Source: a virus
Length of the DNA stretch: 28,789 nt
Virus record (IMG/VR): IMGVR_UViG_3300020195_000129
Coordinates: 1-28,789 of that record
Reading direction: 5' to 3' (one strand)
A program made the translations under genes and the position numbers. The notes beneath the pieces are model-generated. The model had not been told where the DNA came from. It saw only the letters and a program-made list of their open reading frames with translations, and ran no database searches. Shown piece after piece: positions 1 to 9,100 of the stretch (positions within the stretch are counted from its first letter, which is position 1; every line of letters begins with the position of its first letter).

Positions 1-1
1 G

Positions 2-139
2 CGCACGTCGTCGGATGTCCTGGACGACCTGAACGACGTTGGCGGGGGCGAGGATGTGGAGGCGTTCGGGGTGGCGTGTGACCGCGTGGCCGAGGCCCTC
101 GACTCCTTGCTCGGCTGGACCCCAGAGGAAACCCCATGA
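2..139 (+). CDS. Partial hypothetical protein, C-terminal end only
   Basis: This open frame enters from the left edge and ends at a TGA at 137-139. Its last 45 residues are visible. The composition is acidic and protein-like (DVLDDLNDVGGGEDVEAFG, then AEALDSLLGW), unlike the arginine- and proline-rich shadow frames around it. The stop overlaps the next gene's ATG in an ATGA junction, which suggests translational coupling and supports both frames. I do not recognise a family. Since it runs opposite to the long minus-strand late operon, it probably belongs to another transcription unit, perhaps early genes. Confidence 0.6.
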   Translation, partial: RTSSDVLDDLNDVGGGEDVEAFGVACDRVAEALDSLLGWTPEETP

Positions 140-636
140 CGCCAGAACAGACCACCACGCTCATCGCCATCGTGACCCGCTATCAGCAGGCCGATCTGGC
201 GTTCATGGCCGACGGCTCGCGGGCGCATGGAGCGGCCCTCGCCGCGTCCCTCGCGGAGCTGCTCGACTGGAAGGAGGCGCCGCCCTGGACCACCAGCCCG
301 ACAGCGTCCAACGGGGAGACCCGCGAGCGACCCTTCAACACGCCCGGCACCTCGGTTGGCTGTGAAGACGCGGACGGCCTTTTGCGTATCCACCCGGAGG
401 CGGAGACGTGCGCCGTGTGCGCGCAGCCCACGCCCGGTTCATGCGGGACGTGCGCGCACTTCTGGCCGTGGGACCGCGCGACGCTGACCGGCACGGGTGA
501 TTGTCACCATCCGGCTTACCGAGGTCGCCGCAACGGCTTGCCTGACGATGACGGCTGCCTCAAAGGCTACATGCCGAAGGCCACGGCTGAATTTCTCGGC
601 CCTGACCCAGGTGTGCAGTTTACCTGGAGGGGTTGA
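136..636 (+). CDS. Cysteine-rich hypothetical phage protein (possible zinc binder)
   Basis: This is a 166-residue protein starting at an ATG that overlaps the upstream stop (ATGA), with AGAGGA about 7 bases before the start. The first 60 residues look helical. The C-terminal half has paired cysteines: CAVC, then CGTC followed by AHFW, then a GDCHHP segment and a DDDGC segment near residues 115-145. Such an arrangement could hold one or two zinc ions or an iron-sulphur site, but I recognise no named family. Similar short CxxC proteins are common among uncharacterised phage early genes. Its last 17 bases overlap, tail to tail, the end of the minus-strand endolysin gene. Confidence 0.7.
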   Translation: MTPEQTTTLIAIVTRYQQADLAFMADGSRAHGAALAASLAELLDWKEAPPWTTSPTASNGETRERPFNTPGTSVGCEDADGLLRIHPEAETCAVCAQPTPGSCGTCAHFWPWDRATLTGTGDCHHPAYRGRRNGLPDDDGCLKGYMPKATAEFLGPDPGVQFTWRG

Positions 637-1150
637 CAGATGCAGACGGGAGTAAGTCAAACAGTGCACGCTCGGCTGCACGGCGCAAGACTAACCCTGG
701 GAGTGTTTGCAGCACGCCCTTAACCCTGCCTTTGATCCAGCGGCCAAATTCGGCAGAGGCCCTCTTGATATTCCCTTCATTCAACGCACGACGCATCGTG
801 CTATTCCAAAGGGACCCTACATTGAATTGAAAACTGACGAGTGCAGAAAACTGGTTGTCCGAAAGTGGCACTTTAATAAGGTGCGAGACGTCTAATGCCG
901 CTTGCATGAGGTCCGCTCTCAGAAGCACCTCGGCCTGCTCGAGGGTGATCCCATCAGGGTAGAGCACCCTCGCGATAGATTCCCTGCGCACAAACTCCCC
1001 GTCTGGCATACGCAGCGCATGACCCCAGCCTATCGTCCAGATGCCGACAGGATCGCAGTAGGGGTCGAGGTTGACCGTGGTCGGGTCGCCATCCATGATG
1101 CCCTCCCACCGCTTGACGAGGCTGATGCCTGCGTCGTTGATCTCTCTCAT
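620..1150 (-). CDS. Endolysin, R21/T4-like lysozyme (glycoside hydrolase family 24)
   Basis: This muramidase is expected to cut the glycan strands of peptidoglycan at the end of infection. It is 176 residues, the usual size for the family. The family signature is clear: KRWEG with the likely catalytic Glu16, then YCDPVGIWTIGWGHA with Asp33 and Thr39 filling the second and third positions of the E-D/C-T triad. The C-terminal half has the usual helical lobe (LSDNQFSALVSFQFNVG, residues about 97-113). The stretch between Glu16 and Asp33 is about eight residues longer than the common spacing. There is no N-terminal signal or SAR segment, so export should depend on a holin, which is not visible here. 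The start is ATG in an ATGA overlap with the upstream spanin-like gene. The family is secure. Confidence 0.93.
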   Translation of the reverse strand: MREINDAGISLVKRWEGIMDGDPTTVNLDPYCDPVGIWTIGWGHALRMPDGEFVRRESIARVLYPDGITLEQAEVLLRADLMQAALDVSHLIKVPLSDNQFSALVSFQFNVGSLWNSTMRRALNEGNIKRASAEFGRWIKGRVKGVLQTLPGLVLRRAAERALFDLLPSASVNPSR

Positions 1151-1464
1151 TTCACAGGTCCGAACGTCAGCGTGGCCCAGTCGAACGTGCGGCCCTCGGC
1201 CGGCTTCATCTCGTCGCGCAGCATCGCCTCAAGCTGCGCTCGTTCCGCGGTGAGCTTCACGAGCTCGACCTCCGCCTGCGCCTGCGCGAGTGCAGCGCGA
1301 AGCTGCACGACCTGCACGCGCAGCACATGCGCCTCGGCCTTCAGCTGTGTCACCTCTGACATGACGGCGGCAGGCGGTAGGACGGTCAGGCCCTCAACGC
1401 GCGACACTTGCGCTGAGAGTGTCAGCGGGAGGGCGACGACGAGAATCATACACGCTATTTTCAC
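1147..1464 (-). CDS. Exported coiled-coil protein, candidate spanin (Rz-like)
   Basis: The protein has 105 residues. A hydrophobic N-terminus (MKIACMILVVALPLTLSAQ) could be a signal peptide cut after LSA or an uncleaved anchor. A heptad-like helix rich in Ala, Leu, Glu and Gln follows at about residues 36-86 and should form a coiled coil. That layout, directly before the endolysin and overlapping it by four bases, fits an inner-membrane spanin that helps disrupt the outer membrane. No lipobox, C-terminal membrane segment or embedded Rz1 frame is evident. The start is GTG at 1464, supported by AAGGA six bases upstream, which overlaps the TAA of the preceding fibre gene. An internal ATG (codon 6) is a weaker alternative because it removes the basic residue before the hydrophobic core. 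Spanin function is inferred from layout and position. Confidence 0.6.
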   Translation of the reverse strand: MKIACMILVVALPLTLSAQVSRVEGLTVLPPAAVMSEVTQLKAEAHVLRVQVVQLRAALAQAQAEVELVKLTAERAQLEAMLRDEMKPAEGRTFDWATLTFGPVK

Positions 1465-1473
1465 GGCAAGTCC

Positions 1474-4248
1474 TTAGGGGTTATACGCAGGAACAATGAA
1501 CACATTACCAGCAGCGTCCGCGACATGGAGATACGCTGCGGGGTTCGCGGTCAGCGCAGCAGCGGCGCCGTTTGCGCCGATGGTGAGTTGTGTCAGCGCA
1601 TTTGCCCACCGCGGCGCTGTGCTGACGAATGACGCACCATACATCGTTTGTCGACCACCAGCAAACCCCATGATGATGTCGGCGGCGTTGTCATTCGACA
1701 TGTAGATCGCGCCCCCGTTGGCGTTACTGCGACTCTCAATCACAAGGAAGTTCCCGTTAGAGCGCATGTACGGGATGGTCGTGGACGTGCCGTTGTTGGT
1801 AAAGATGCGTAGGTCAGTGTCGAATTGCACGTAATTAGATGCGCTAATGGACACGAAACCTAGCGTTGAAGACGTATCCGCATGAGCCGACACACTGGCA
1901 GATAGATTAGTGCCGCCAGATGAGGGTAAGTTAGCGGCATAAATAGACGCTATGAGTGCAGGGCCAAGATTGTAATTTCCAACGCCAGTCCACGTGGATT
2001 GCACTCGAGCTGCTCGTCCTGAGCCATCCGGGTCGGCAGCGTACAGACCAAGACTCCCAGTTGTAGTGGAAAACACATAACCACGAGCGTCAGAGAATAC
2101 CGTGGACGGGATAATCGCTGTCCCAGATGAACTCGTGGTGAAATTAGCACTCTTAATTGTGAGGTTCGTTCCATCCCACTTCATCTCATTACCGCCAGGG
2201 ACCCCCACGCGGAACGTCGGCGTGCTCGTCGCGTCCAGCCAGTAGCCCGTGCCGGTTCCGAGTGCTGTCGCACCGCTACTGCGGATCGTGTTTGCGATCA
2301 CCATGTCAGTAGCGAAATGCTCGCCAGTGATCTGTGAGATCCCCGCCGCACTCCACGGGCTTGCCGTCGTCTGCCCAGTGGTCGCCTGTCCGAAGTACAG
2401 ACGCGTGTAGAATAAGAATGGGTCAAGCTGAGCACCGGGGTAATACTGTCTGAGGTTCGGATGCCCACGCACCGCTCCAGCAGGGGCCACCGCAATCACA
2501 AACGCACGACCCCACGTGTCCCAGGTCGTTCCGCCAAGCTTTGCGCCGTCAGAGCATGTGCCGTTCGCACCTTGCGATGTGCTGAGATTCGTATTCGCGG
2601 CGTTATACCACGTAATCTCAGCATTCACTGCGGCCCCGCGATGGTTGCCACAAAAGAAGCTAAACTCGTAGGTATCCCCAGCCGTGACAGGGTAGGCCGG
2701 GCCATAGGTATTAGAATGTGTGCCCACGGATGGAGTGCCTATCATTTGGAAATAGCAGCTTCCGCTTCCATTTACGAACCACGACGCCAACGCGCAATTC
2801 TGGTTGTAGCCTAACCCAGAGGTTCCGCCAACTCCTTCAGCGCCCCAGTCCGCCCCCGGTGCCGTGCCCGTGCTCCACGAAACCCCGTCACTCGATAGCG
2901 CGAAGCCCGCGGCCGTGAAGCGCATCATCTGACTGTTCGTGATCTGGTTCCGCCCGCCGCTGCCGACCGTGACGCTTCCGCCAAACGTGCCGTTGCCGAC
3001 GAACGTGGCGTTACCGGCCGCATCGACCTGGAAGTTCGTAGTTCCTGCGCGCCCGATGCGGACGCCGTTCGTGGGGTCAATCTTCACCCAGGCGTTATCA
3101 TTGTCGCCGAATGCCGCACCGTAGGTCGTCACACCATAGCCATACGTCCCGTTGAGGTTGCCAATCGCCCAGCGTGGTGCAATATCACTGAACGTGTTAC
3201 TCAGTCTTACATTGCCCACAATCGTGGGACCAGCCGTCGACCCCGCCACCACGCCAGCCACCGAATACAAATCGATAAATCCGTTGCCCGTGGTCCCGCT
3301 GTTGAACACGGCGTCACCAGCCGTCCAGACGTTTGCACCACTGCCGTCCTGGTTGCGCGCGATGGTGTAGCTATAGGGTCCGCCGCCACCAGCAGATCCA
3401 GTGACCGCGAGCCATTCGAGGCTGCCATCGACTTGGAGCACGACACGATCGCCGCTTTGCATTTGATTATGCTTGACGTACATTGTCGTGTCAGCTGCCG
3501 CGAGGTCACTCGTGAGTGTCGTCGTCGGTCCCACAAGGATGCGACCGCCAATCGTCGCGATCGTGTTCTGTGCAACCAGCGTCTCGACCCATAGCTCAGC
3601 CGCGTGCAGCGTCAGATACTTGTTGGTCAACATCCCGATGTTCGTCGTGTAGCCAACACCGGGCAGAATGTCGAGCCCCGTAGGTGCCGTGATGATGTCA
3701 CCGGCGGGGCTCAGCGTGAGATTTGCCGAGGCGGTGAGCGTGGGCGTGGTCATCGACGTCGTGCCTGTTACCGTCGCACCCTGGACCGCGCCAGACGCCG
3801 TGAGCGACGTCACTGCCGGCGTGGCCGAGTAGACAGGGGCCGTGCTCGTGCCCGCACTCGTGAGCACCTGCCCTGACGCTACCGCCGCACGCCCGGCAAT
3901 CGTCGTGGCCCCACTCGCGTAGAGCACATCCCCCGTGGTGTAGGACGACAACCCCGTGCCGCCATCCGCCACCGCCACATCCGTGCCGCCAGCGCGGTAG
4001 ATTTCGCTCCATGTCGAGGCGGCCGTCTTCACAGAAATCGTGTAGGGGCTGTCTTTTCGGATGTACGTATCGCACACCGCGCCGAGGCCAGCCGCAGGTG
4101 CGCCGGTCCCCGAATGCACGGTGCACACACTCCCTGTCACGCCAACATTGACGCGGAGAGCATTCACGGTCGCCTGCGCCGACGCAAACACGGCCGTCAG
4201 CACGAGGGGGATGAGCACGCTACAAACTCTGAATGCTGCCGATGCCAT
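1474..4248 (-). CDS. Tail fibre / receptor-binding tail protein with apparent signal peptide
   Basis: This 924-residue protein has the low-complexity Gly/Ser/Thr/Ala composition of phage fibres. Residues 60-200 hold repetitive trimer-like segments (GGTGLSSYTTGDVLYASG). The middle carries a beta-rich domain of the kind seen in tail proteins (VDAAGNATFVGNGTFGG, then ITNSQMM), and WLDATSTPTFRVGVPGGNE lies near residue 670. It probably forms the fibre or tip appendage that contacts the host. The ATG at 4248 is chosen because AGGAG lies about nine bases upstream; the gene then overlaps the hub gene by 29 bases. The oddity is the N-terminus, MASAAFRVCSVLIPLVLTAV followed by FASAQ, which looks like a cleavable signal peptide with an ASA|Q site. 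That is unusual for a virion protein assembled in the cytoplasm. Confidence 0.8.
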   Translation of the reverse strand: MASAAFRVCSVLIPLVLTAVFASAQATVNALRVNVGVTGSVCTVHSGTGAPAAGLGAVCDTYIRKDSPYTISVKTAASTWSEIYRAGGTDVAVADGGTGLSSYTTGDVLYASGATTIAGRAAVASGQVLTSAGTSTAPVYSATPAVTSLTASGAVQGATVTGTTSMTTPTLTASANLTLSPAGDIITAPTGLDILPGVGYTTNIGMLTNKYLTLHAAELWVETLVAQNTIATIGGRILVGPTTTLTSDLAAADTTMYVKHNQMQSGDRVVLQVDGSLEWLAVTGSAGGGGPYSYTIARNQDGSGANVWTAGDAVFNSGTTGNGFIDLYSVAGVVAGSTAGPTIVGNVRLSNTFSDIAPRWAIGNLNGTYGYGVTTYGAAFGDNDNAWVKIDPTNGVRIGRAGTTNFQVDAAGNATFVGNGTFGGSVTVGSGGRNQITNSQMMRFTAAGFALSSDGVSWSTGTAPGADWGAEGVGGTSGLGYNQNCALASWFVNGSGSCYFQMIGTPSVGTHSNTYGPAYPVTAGDTYEFSFFCGNHRGAAVNAEITWYNAANTNLSTSQGANGTCSDGAKLGGTTWDTWGRAFVIAVAPAGAVRGHPNLRQYYPGAQLDPFLFYTRLYFGQATTGQTTASPWSAAGISQITGEHFATDMVIANTIRSSGATALGTGTGYWLDATSTPTFRVGVPGGNEMKWDGTNLTIKSANFTTSSSGTAIIPSTVFSDARGYVFSTTTGSLGLYAADPDGSGRAARVQSTWTGVGNYNLGPALIASIYAANLPSSGGTNLSASVSAHADTSSTLGFVSISASNYVQFDTDLRIFTNNGTSTTIPYMRSNGNFLVIESRSNANGGAIYMSNDNAADIIMGFAGGRQTMYGASFVSTAPRWANALTQLTIGANGAAAALTANPAAYLHVADAAGNVFIVPAYNP

Positions 4249-6112
4249 AAATCTCTGCTCCTGTGTTATTCGAGGTAATCTGGAGTTCGTAACGTCTTCC
4301 GGCGACAAGTGCTGTCGTGGTGTAGAACGTCGTGAGTGAAGGTGTCGTGCTCGTGACACCTGAACTTGTGGCGACTGTCACACCGGTGTCGATATCTCGG
4401 AGGCGTGCGGTCACTTGCACGCCTGACTGTCCCCATAGCTCAGCGCGGATCACCGCACTCATCGCTGCCGGTGAGACGAACGGAATAGCGTTGACCACGC
4501 GAACATAGGTGCCAGAATTAGGCGTCTGTGCCTGCTCTGTTGCTCCACCGAGCGAGATTGACAACGATCCCGTGAGCACAACCGAGGTGTTCACGCCTCC
4601 GCTGAACGTCGAACCGCCACCACCCGAGGCGGTGAACCCTCGAAACGTATCGAGGGCGCTGCCAGTAACAGCCCCGGTGTTTACCTTCACCGTGTAGACC
4701 CAGCGTCCCTCCTGACCGGTAGCCTGAACCTCCAGGATGAAGCCTGTTACGTTGAGCGCAAGGTCCGTTAAAACGATTGAGATTATCTGCCCGGGCTCAA
4801 ACCCGTGCTCGACAGTATCAAACTCAATCTCATAAGGTATCACGCCATGCTTCGCCGCAAGGCTCGCGAGCATGACGTTTGCCGCAATAGGGTCGGTGAT
4901 GTCCCCGAACTCGAAGAACCTCGTCACTTTCGGCGAGCTTAGGTTGTCAACACTTACGTAGAACGGGTATTGTGCCGTGAACGTGATAGCGAACACATCC
5001 CCGATACTCGGTATCGGTGAGATGCTTCCTACGGTGACACGGCCCACAAGGTTCGCACCGCCATTCCAAGTCCAGATGAACTCAGCGCCAGTGATGCCGA
5101 TAGTTTTCGACACGCTGTTGAGTTTGCACGTTACGCCGCCTGTTGGGGTAGACGGAGCGAACACATCGAGGTACCCGAGTGAGGTATGCGCGGCCGTAAG
5201 TGTGACCGTCTGCGTAACCTCAGCGGCTTTCTCAGAGCCGCACTTGAGCACGATATTGCTTCCGTATTCTCCGGCGCTTTTCTTCCACTTGATTCGAGTG
5301 TTGCGCTCTGATGCATCAGTAATTGCGTAAGGCGCAGATGGTGTTCCGAGGTTCGGATTCACCATACGCAACACTTTCGTCGGGGATATGCTCGCGACCC
5401 AGCCGGCTCCTGTCGCAAGCCCCGAGAGGGCGGAGAGATCCCGAATCACGTCGCTCGCTGACTTATTTTTCCATTGCAGCCCTACGTGCGTACCCGTCGG
5501 TCCCACGTCTTGCGCGGCATCGAGAGTAATCGCGTAGGGCGTGTTGAGGAAATGTACGACGAGGTCTGACAGAATACGTTGGAGAGTAAGATTCATCGAC
5601 CGCGCACAATAGCCAACGGCTGCGGCGCCAGGAATGTTGATCGGGATCGTGAACGTGTCAGCGTCTACAACGGTCACGGTGTAGAACGTGTTCGGCACGC
5701 CTGTGTGGTCCTGAATCAGCACGACATCGCCAGTCGTGAAGTTGTGCGCCGTTGCTGTGTTGATCGTGCCCGGGTTACCGACATTGCTGGATGCAATATT
5801 GATGTTTGCTCCGACATAGCCGCCAGTCACAAGCGTCCAGTCGAGCGCTGCCCACCAATCGACGCACTCCACGACGTGGACCAGTCCGCCCTCGTTGTGC
5901 AACCGCCCGGCGTCTATCTCATGAATGTAACCACCAAACTGTGCGGTGATGCCGTCGTTCGCGTAGATGATGATCTCTTGCAGAATTGTTGGCGTGAAGC
6001 CTGTTGCGAAAGCCAACGACGCTTTTGCCCGCTCGTTGTATGTCCGCGTGATTGTCACGCCGGCCGAGTCCAGTGTGTGTCGGTCTATGCCGCCAACACT
6101 GACTCGTATCAC
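4220..6112 (-). CDS. Tail hub / tail-associated structural protein
   Basis: This 630-residue protein follows the tape measure gene, where siphophages encode the distal tail and hub proteins. Residues 1-90 are beta-rich and include FGGYIHEID and VVECVDWWAALDW, typical of hub-like tail proteins. An inserted module at about residues 110-170 (GTINTATAHNFTTGDVV, then YTVTVVDADTFTIPI) matches the small beta-sandwich often labelled FCCH-like in phage proteins. Residues 190-480 continue the hub fold (IRDLSALSGLATGAGW; HGFEPGQIISIVL). A Gly-rich linker near residue 500 leads to a C-terminal beta-sandwich that may bind carbohydrate. The GTG start lies in a four-base GTGA overlap with the tape measure stop. 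The exact family is not settled, but a structural tail-tip role is likely. Confidence 0.78.
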   Translation of the reverse strand: MIRVSVGGIDRHTLDSAGVTITRTYNERAKASLAFATGFTPTILQEIIIYANDGITAQFGGYIHEIDAGRLHNEGGLVHVVECVDWWAALDWTLVTGGYVGANINIASSNVGNPGTINTATAHNFTTGDVVLIQDHTGVPNTFYTVTVVDADTFTIPINIPGAAAVGYCARSMNLTLQRILSDLVVHFLNTPYAITLDAAQDVGPTGTHVGLQWKNKSASDVIRDLSALSGLATGAGWVASISPTKVLRMVNPNLGTPSAPYAITDASERNTRIKWKKSAGEYGSNIVLKCGSEKAAEVTQTVTLTAAHTSLGYLDVFAPSTPTGGVTCKLNSVSKTIGITGAEFIWTWNGGANLVGRVTVGSISPIPSIGDVFAITFTAQYPFYVSVDNLSSPKVTRFFEFGDITDPIAANVMLASLAAKHGVIPYEIEFDTVEHGFEPGQIISIVLTDLALNVTGFILEVQATGQEGRWVYTVKVNTGAVTGSALDTFRGFTASGGGGSTFSGGVNTSVVLTGSLSISLGGATEQAQTPNSGTYVRVVNAIPFVSPAAMSAVIRAELWGQSGVQVTARLRDIDTGVTVATSSGVTSTTPSLTTFYTTTALVAGRRYELQITSNNTGAEIYGIGSIQSL

Positions 6113-9100
6113 CGCACACCCCCGAGCGCGAGCCGGTTGCCCATGCGGTTAATCACGACGTCGGTCATCTTCTTCCCATCCACAATTAGCTGCACGATCT
6201 GCGGCTGCTCTGACCTAGAAAAATCTGGCGCCGCGACAGAGGGCATGCTCAGTTGCTCAGGCGTAATGACAATCTCGCCGCGCCGCAACCATGCGGGGAT
6301 TACGTCGCGTGACGAGGGCGTTCTACCATCGCGGCCGACAATACCGCCCCTGTCGTAGCCCTGCTCGCGGTTGCCGCTGGGGCCAGGACCGGTCGGGGTA
6401 GTCCAGTCCCTGAACGGGTTCGGTAGGCTGTTCGGCAGCCCTCGGAAAGCAATAATCAGCTTATTGATTGCTTCAGTGAGATTCTCGGTCGCCGTCTGCA
6501 TCAGCTCCTGCGCCGAGGGGCCTTTCTCTTTCCAGATGCCCGCCGCAATAGACTGGTCGAGAAGCGCCTGCGTGTTCGCGTCGAGTGGAATGCCGAGACG
6601 CGTTGACGCCTCGACAGCACGTTGCAGATAGTCCTGCATCGGAATCAGTGCGTCAGTCGCGCTGCCGCCAGCCTCGAGGACCTTTTCCTTCAGCCGCTCA
6701 TAGGCGTCTGAGGCGAGACGTCCTGTGAGTGCGAACGAATCCGCGTTGAGCATGTTCAGGTTCGCCAGCGCCGAAATACGCGAGCCGAGCGCGTCGACCG
6801 AGGCCATCAGCTCGGGGTTCTTATCAGCGACATTGCCAAGCACAACGAGCATCCGCACGAACGGATCCTCGATGTTCATGCCGAGGTCTGTGTAAGCCTT
6901 GTGCAGCCCTGAGAGCCCCGGTAGTGCAGCCTTCAACGCCTGGTTGAACGTCGAGCCTGTCGCAAGGGCAATCGCGAACGACTCGGCGGCAGCCTGCCCG
7001 AGGTCCTTCAGCTCCCGTGTAGCACCTGTGCCAGCGGCATGTTGTGCAGCAAGCGCGGCGGTGAGCTTTTTCTGCGCTGCTTCCATGTCACGCGTCCATT
7101 CGACGCCGCGTCCCTTGGCCTCGACCTCGTTTAGCTTCTTTACCTCTGAGGTCGCATCATCGATGTTTTTCTTGATGTCAGCGTAGCCCTTGCGCGCACT
7201 GACAGTACCGGCGACGATCGTGTTGAACGAGTCCATGATAATGTTGGACTGGCCCTTCATCGCGTCTTGAATGGCTTTCGAGCCCACTCCCATGATTGAG
7301 TTCAGCTCGATGATCTCTTTCAGCGAGTCGCTCCAGAAGCCGAGTTCGTCAGTGTTCCCCTCGACCAACGCTGCGAAGTTCTTATCGAGCACCTCGAGGG
7401 CCTGCGCCGAGCTGAATGCGCCCATCTCCAGCATGACAAAGACATCGCGCATCTTTGCCGTGTAGGACCCGACGTTCTGCTGATTGACACCACCACCCTC
7501 GGCGATGATCTTGTCGAGGTTGAAGAGGCTGGATGCTTGACGCGAGCCGCCAAAGTCTTTCTTCGCCTGCGCGGCGATGCTCTTTGCAAGCTCGTCGCTG
7601 ATCTTGACGCCAAAGTCCCGCCCGACCTCAGACGCCGCCTGCGCCCAGGCCGGCTTCCCGCGCAGCACGCCTGTGACGAGGCCCGCTGCTGCGCCGACCG
7701 CCACGCCCCAGGGGCCGAACATCGCGCCCGCCTGGGCGCCGGCCAGGGCGCCGCTCATGGCATTCTGCGCCTTTGAGGCCGATTGCCCGGTGGCATTCCA
7801 TATGGATATCGCGCCCTGGGCGATGCCAGCGGCCGAGGCGACGCCAGCGGCGAACCTATTAGCGCCCGATGCACCCTTGTCGAACATGACGCTAAGCGAC
7901 CCGAACTTCGCGTCCTTATGGACAGACTCCCCCGCCGCATTCGTGACCATACTCATCTTCTGCGTTTCTTGCCGAGCGAAACGCAGGCCGACGACCATGT
8001 TACCGATAGAGGTCAAAAACTTGCTGCCCAGGCCGTCGCCCGAGATCTGACCCATTGCCGTGAAGAGGTTAGCGAGGCCGTCGAATGCTGCAAGATTCGC
8101 TTCCTCGCCGAACCTTCTTGCAGCATCGCCATCAGCCCGCATTGCCGCGATGAATGCGTCAGACTTCGCGTCCATGTCTTTCTGGTCGTCGTAGATCGCA
8201 CCCGTCTTTTGGTTCGCGGCAAGGGTGACAATCCCTAGGGCTGCCTTCTGCGAGCCGATAGGATCGGCGTAATGGTCAAGCCGTGCAAGCGAGTCCTTCA
8301 TCCGTCTGTCGATCTCGGAAAGCTTGCGGTCTAATTCGGTCCCCGCACGGCTTCCCATGAAGTCAACAAGATCGCGCTGCGCTGACTGAAGCGCCGCGTG
8401 GTTTGAGATCATCGCCTTTGCGATGCGGTCCGTGTAGACCTCGATAGACTTCGTCAAGTCCTCCCACGTCGAATTGACGTTTTTGTTCAGGTCAAGCAGC
8501 GTTTTTGAGACGATGAGATAATCAGAAACCGCAAGCGCGTTGAGCCCTAGTTTGAGCGCAGCCTGCTCGGCGCTGTAACCCTCTTTGATAAGCGCGTCGA
8601 CTGAGGCCATCTGCCAAACAAGGAGCCCCTTTTTGGCTATTGTGAGGTCTCCCGTGAATTTAGCCAGCGCCTTTAGCTCTTCAGCGTGTTTCTGAGCAGC
8701 GGCTATCGCCGCATCCTCAGCAATCTGCCCGACACGGGCCTGCTTTTCAGCGACCTCAGCCGCAGCAGTCGTAGCAGCCTTAGCTGCGGCCTGCGCAACT
8801 GTTGCCTCCTCAGCCCTTTGACGGGTTGCCCTCATGGCATCGTTGATGTCGGCGTAGCTTGTTCCGAGGTTTTTGTTGATCGTCGCAAGGTTTTGCGCTG
8901 CAAAGGCTTCGTTCGCAGTAGCCGAGCGCATGCGCTCTTGGCCCTCAGAGCGCAGCTTGTAGACTTGATAGAGCGTAGCAAGACCTGCGCTCAGCCCAGT
9001 AAGAATTAGCACGGGGGCCGCAGCAGCGCCAGCCACTAGCACAAGATCAGCCGCCAAAGCTTTTGCTGCGGCGCTTCCGAGCCACATAGCACCTTCAGCA

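Noticed and set aside
4249-4359. N-terminal extension of the tail fibre beginning inside the hub gene
   Set aside because: The extra 37 residues are Arg/His-rich shadow sequence of the hub gene and have no good SD, whereas ATG 4248 has AGGAG upstream.
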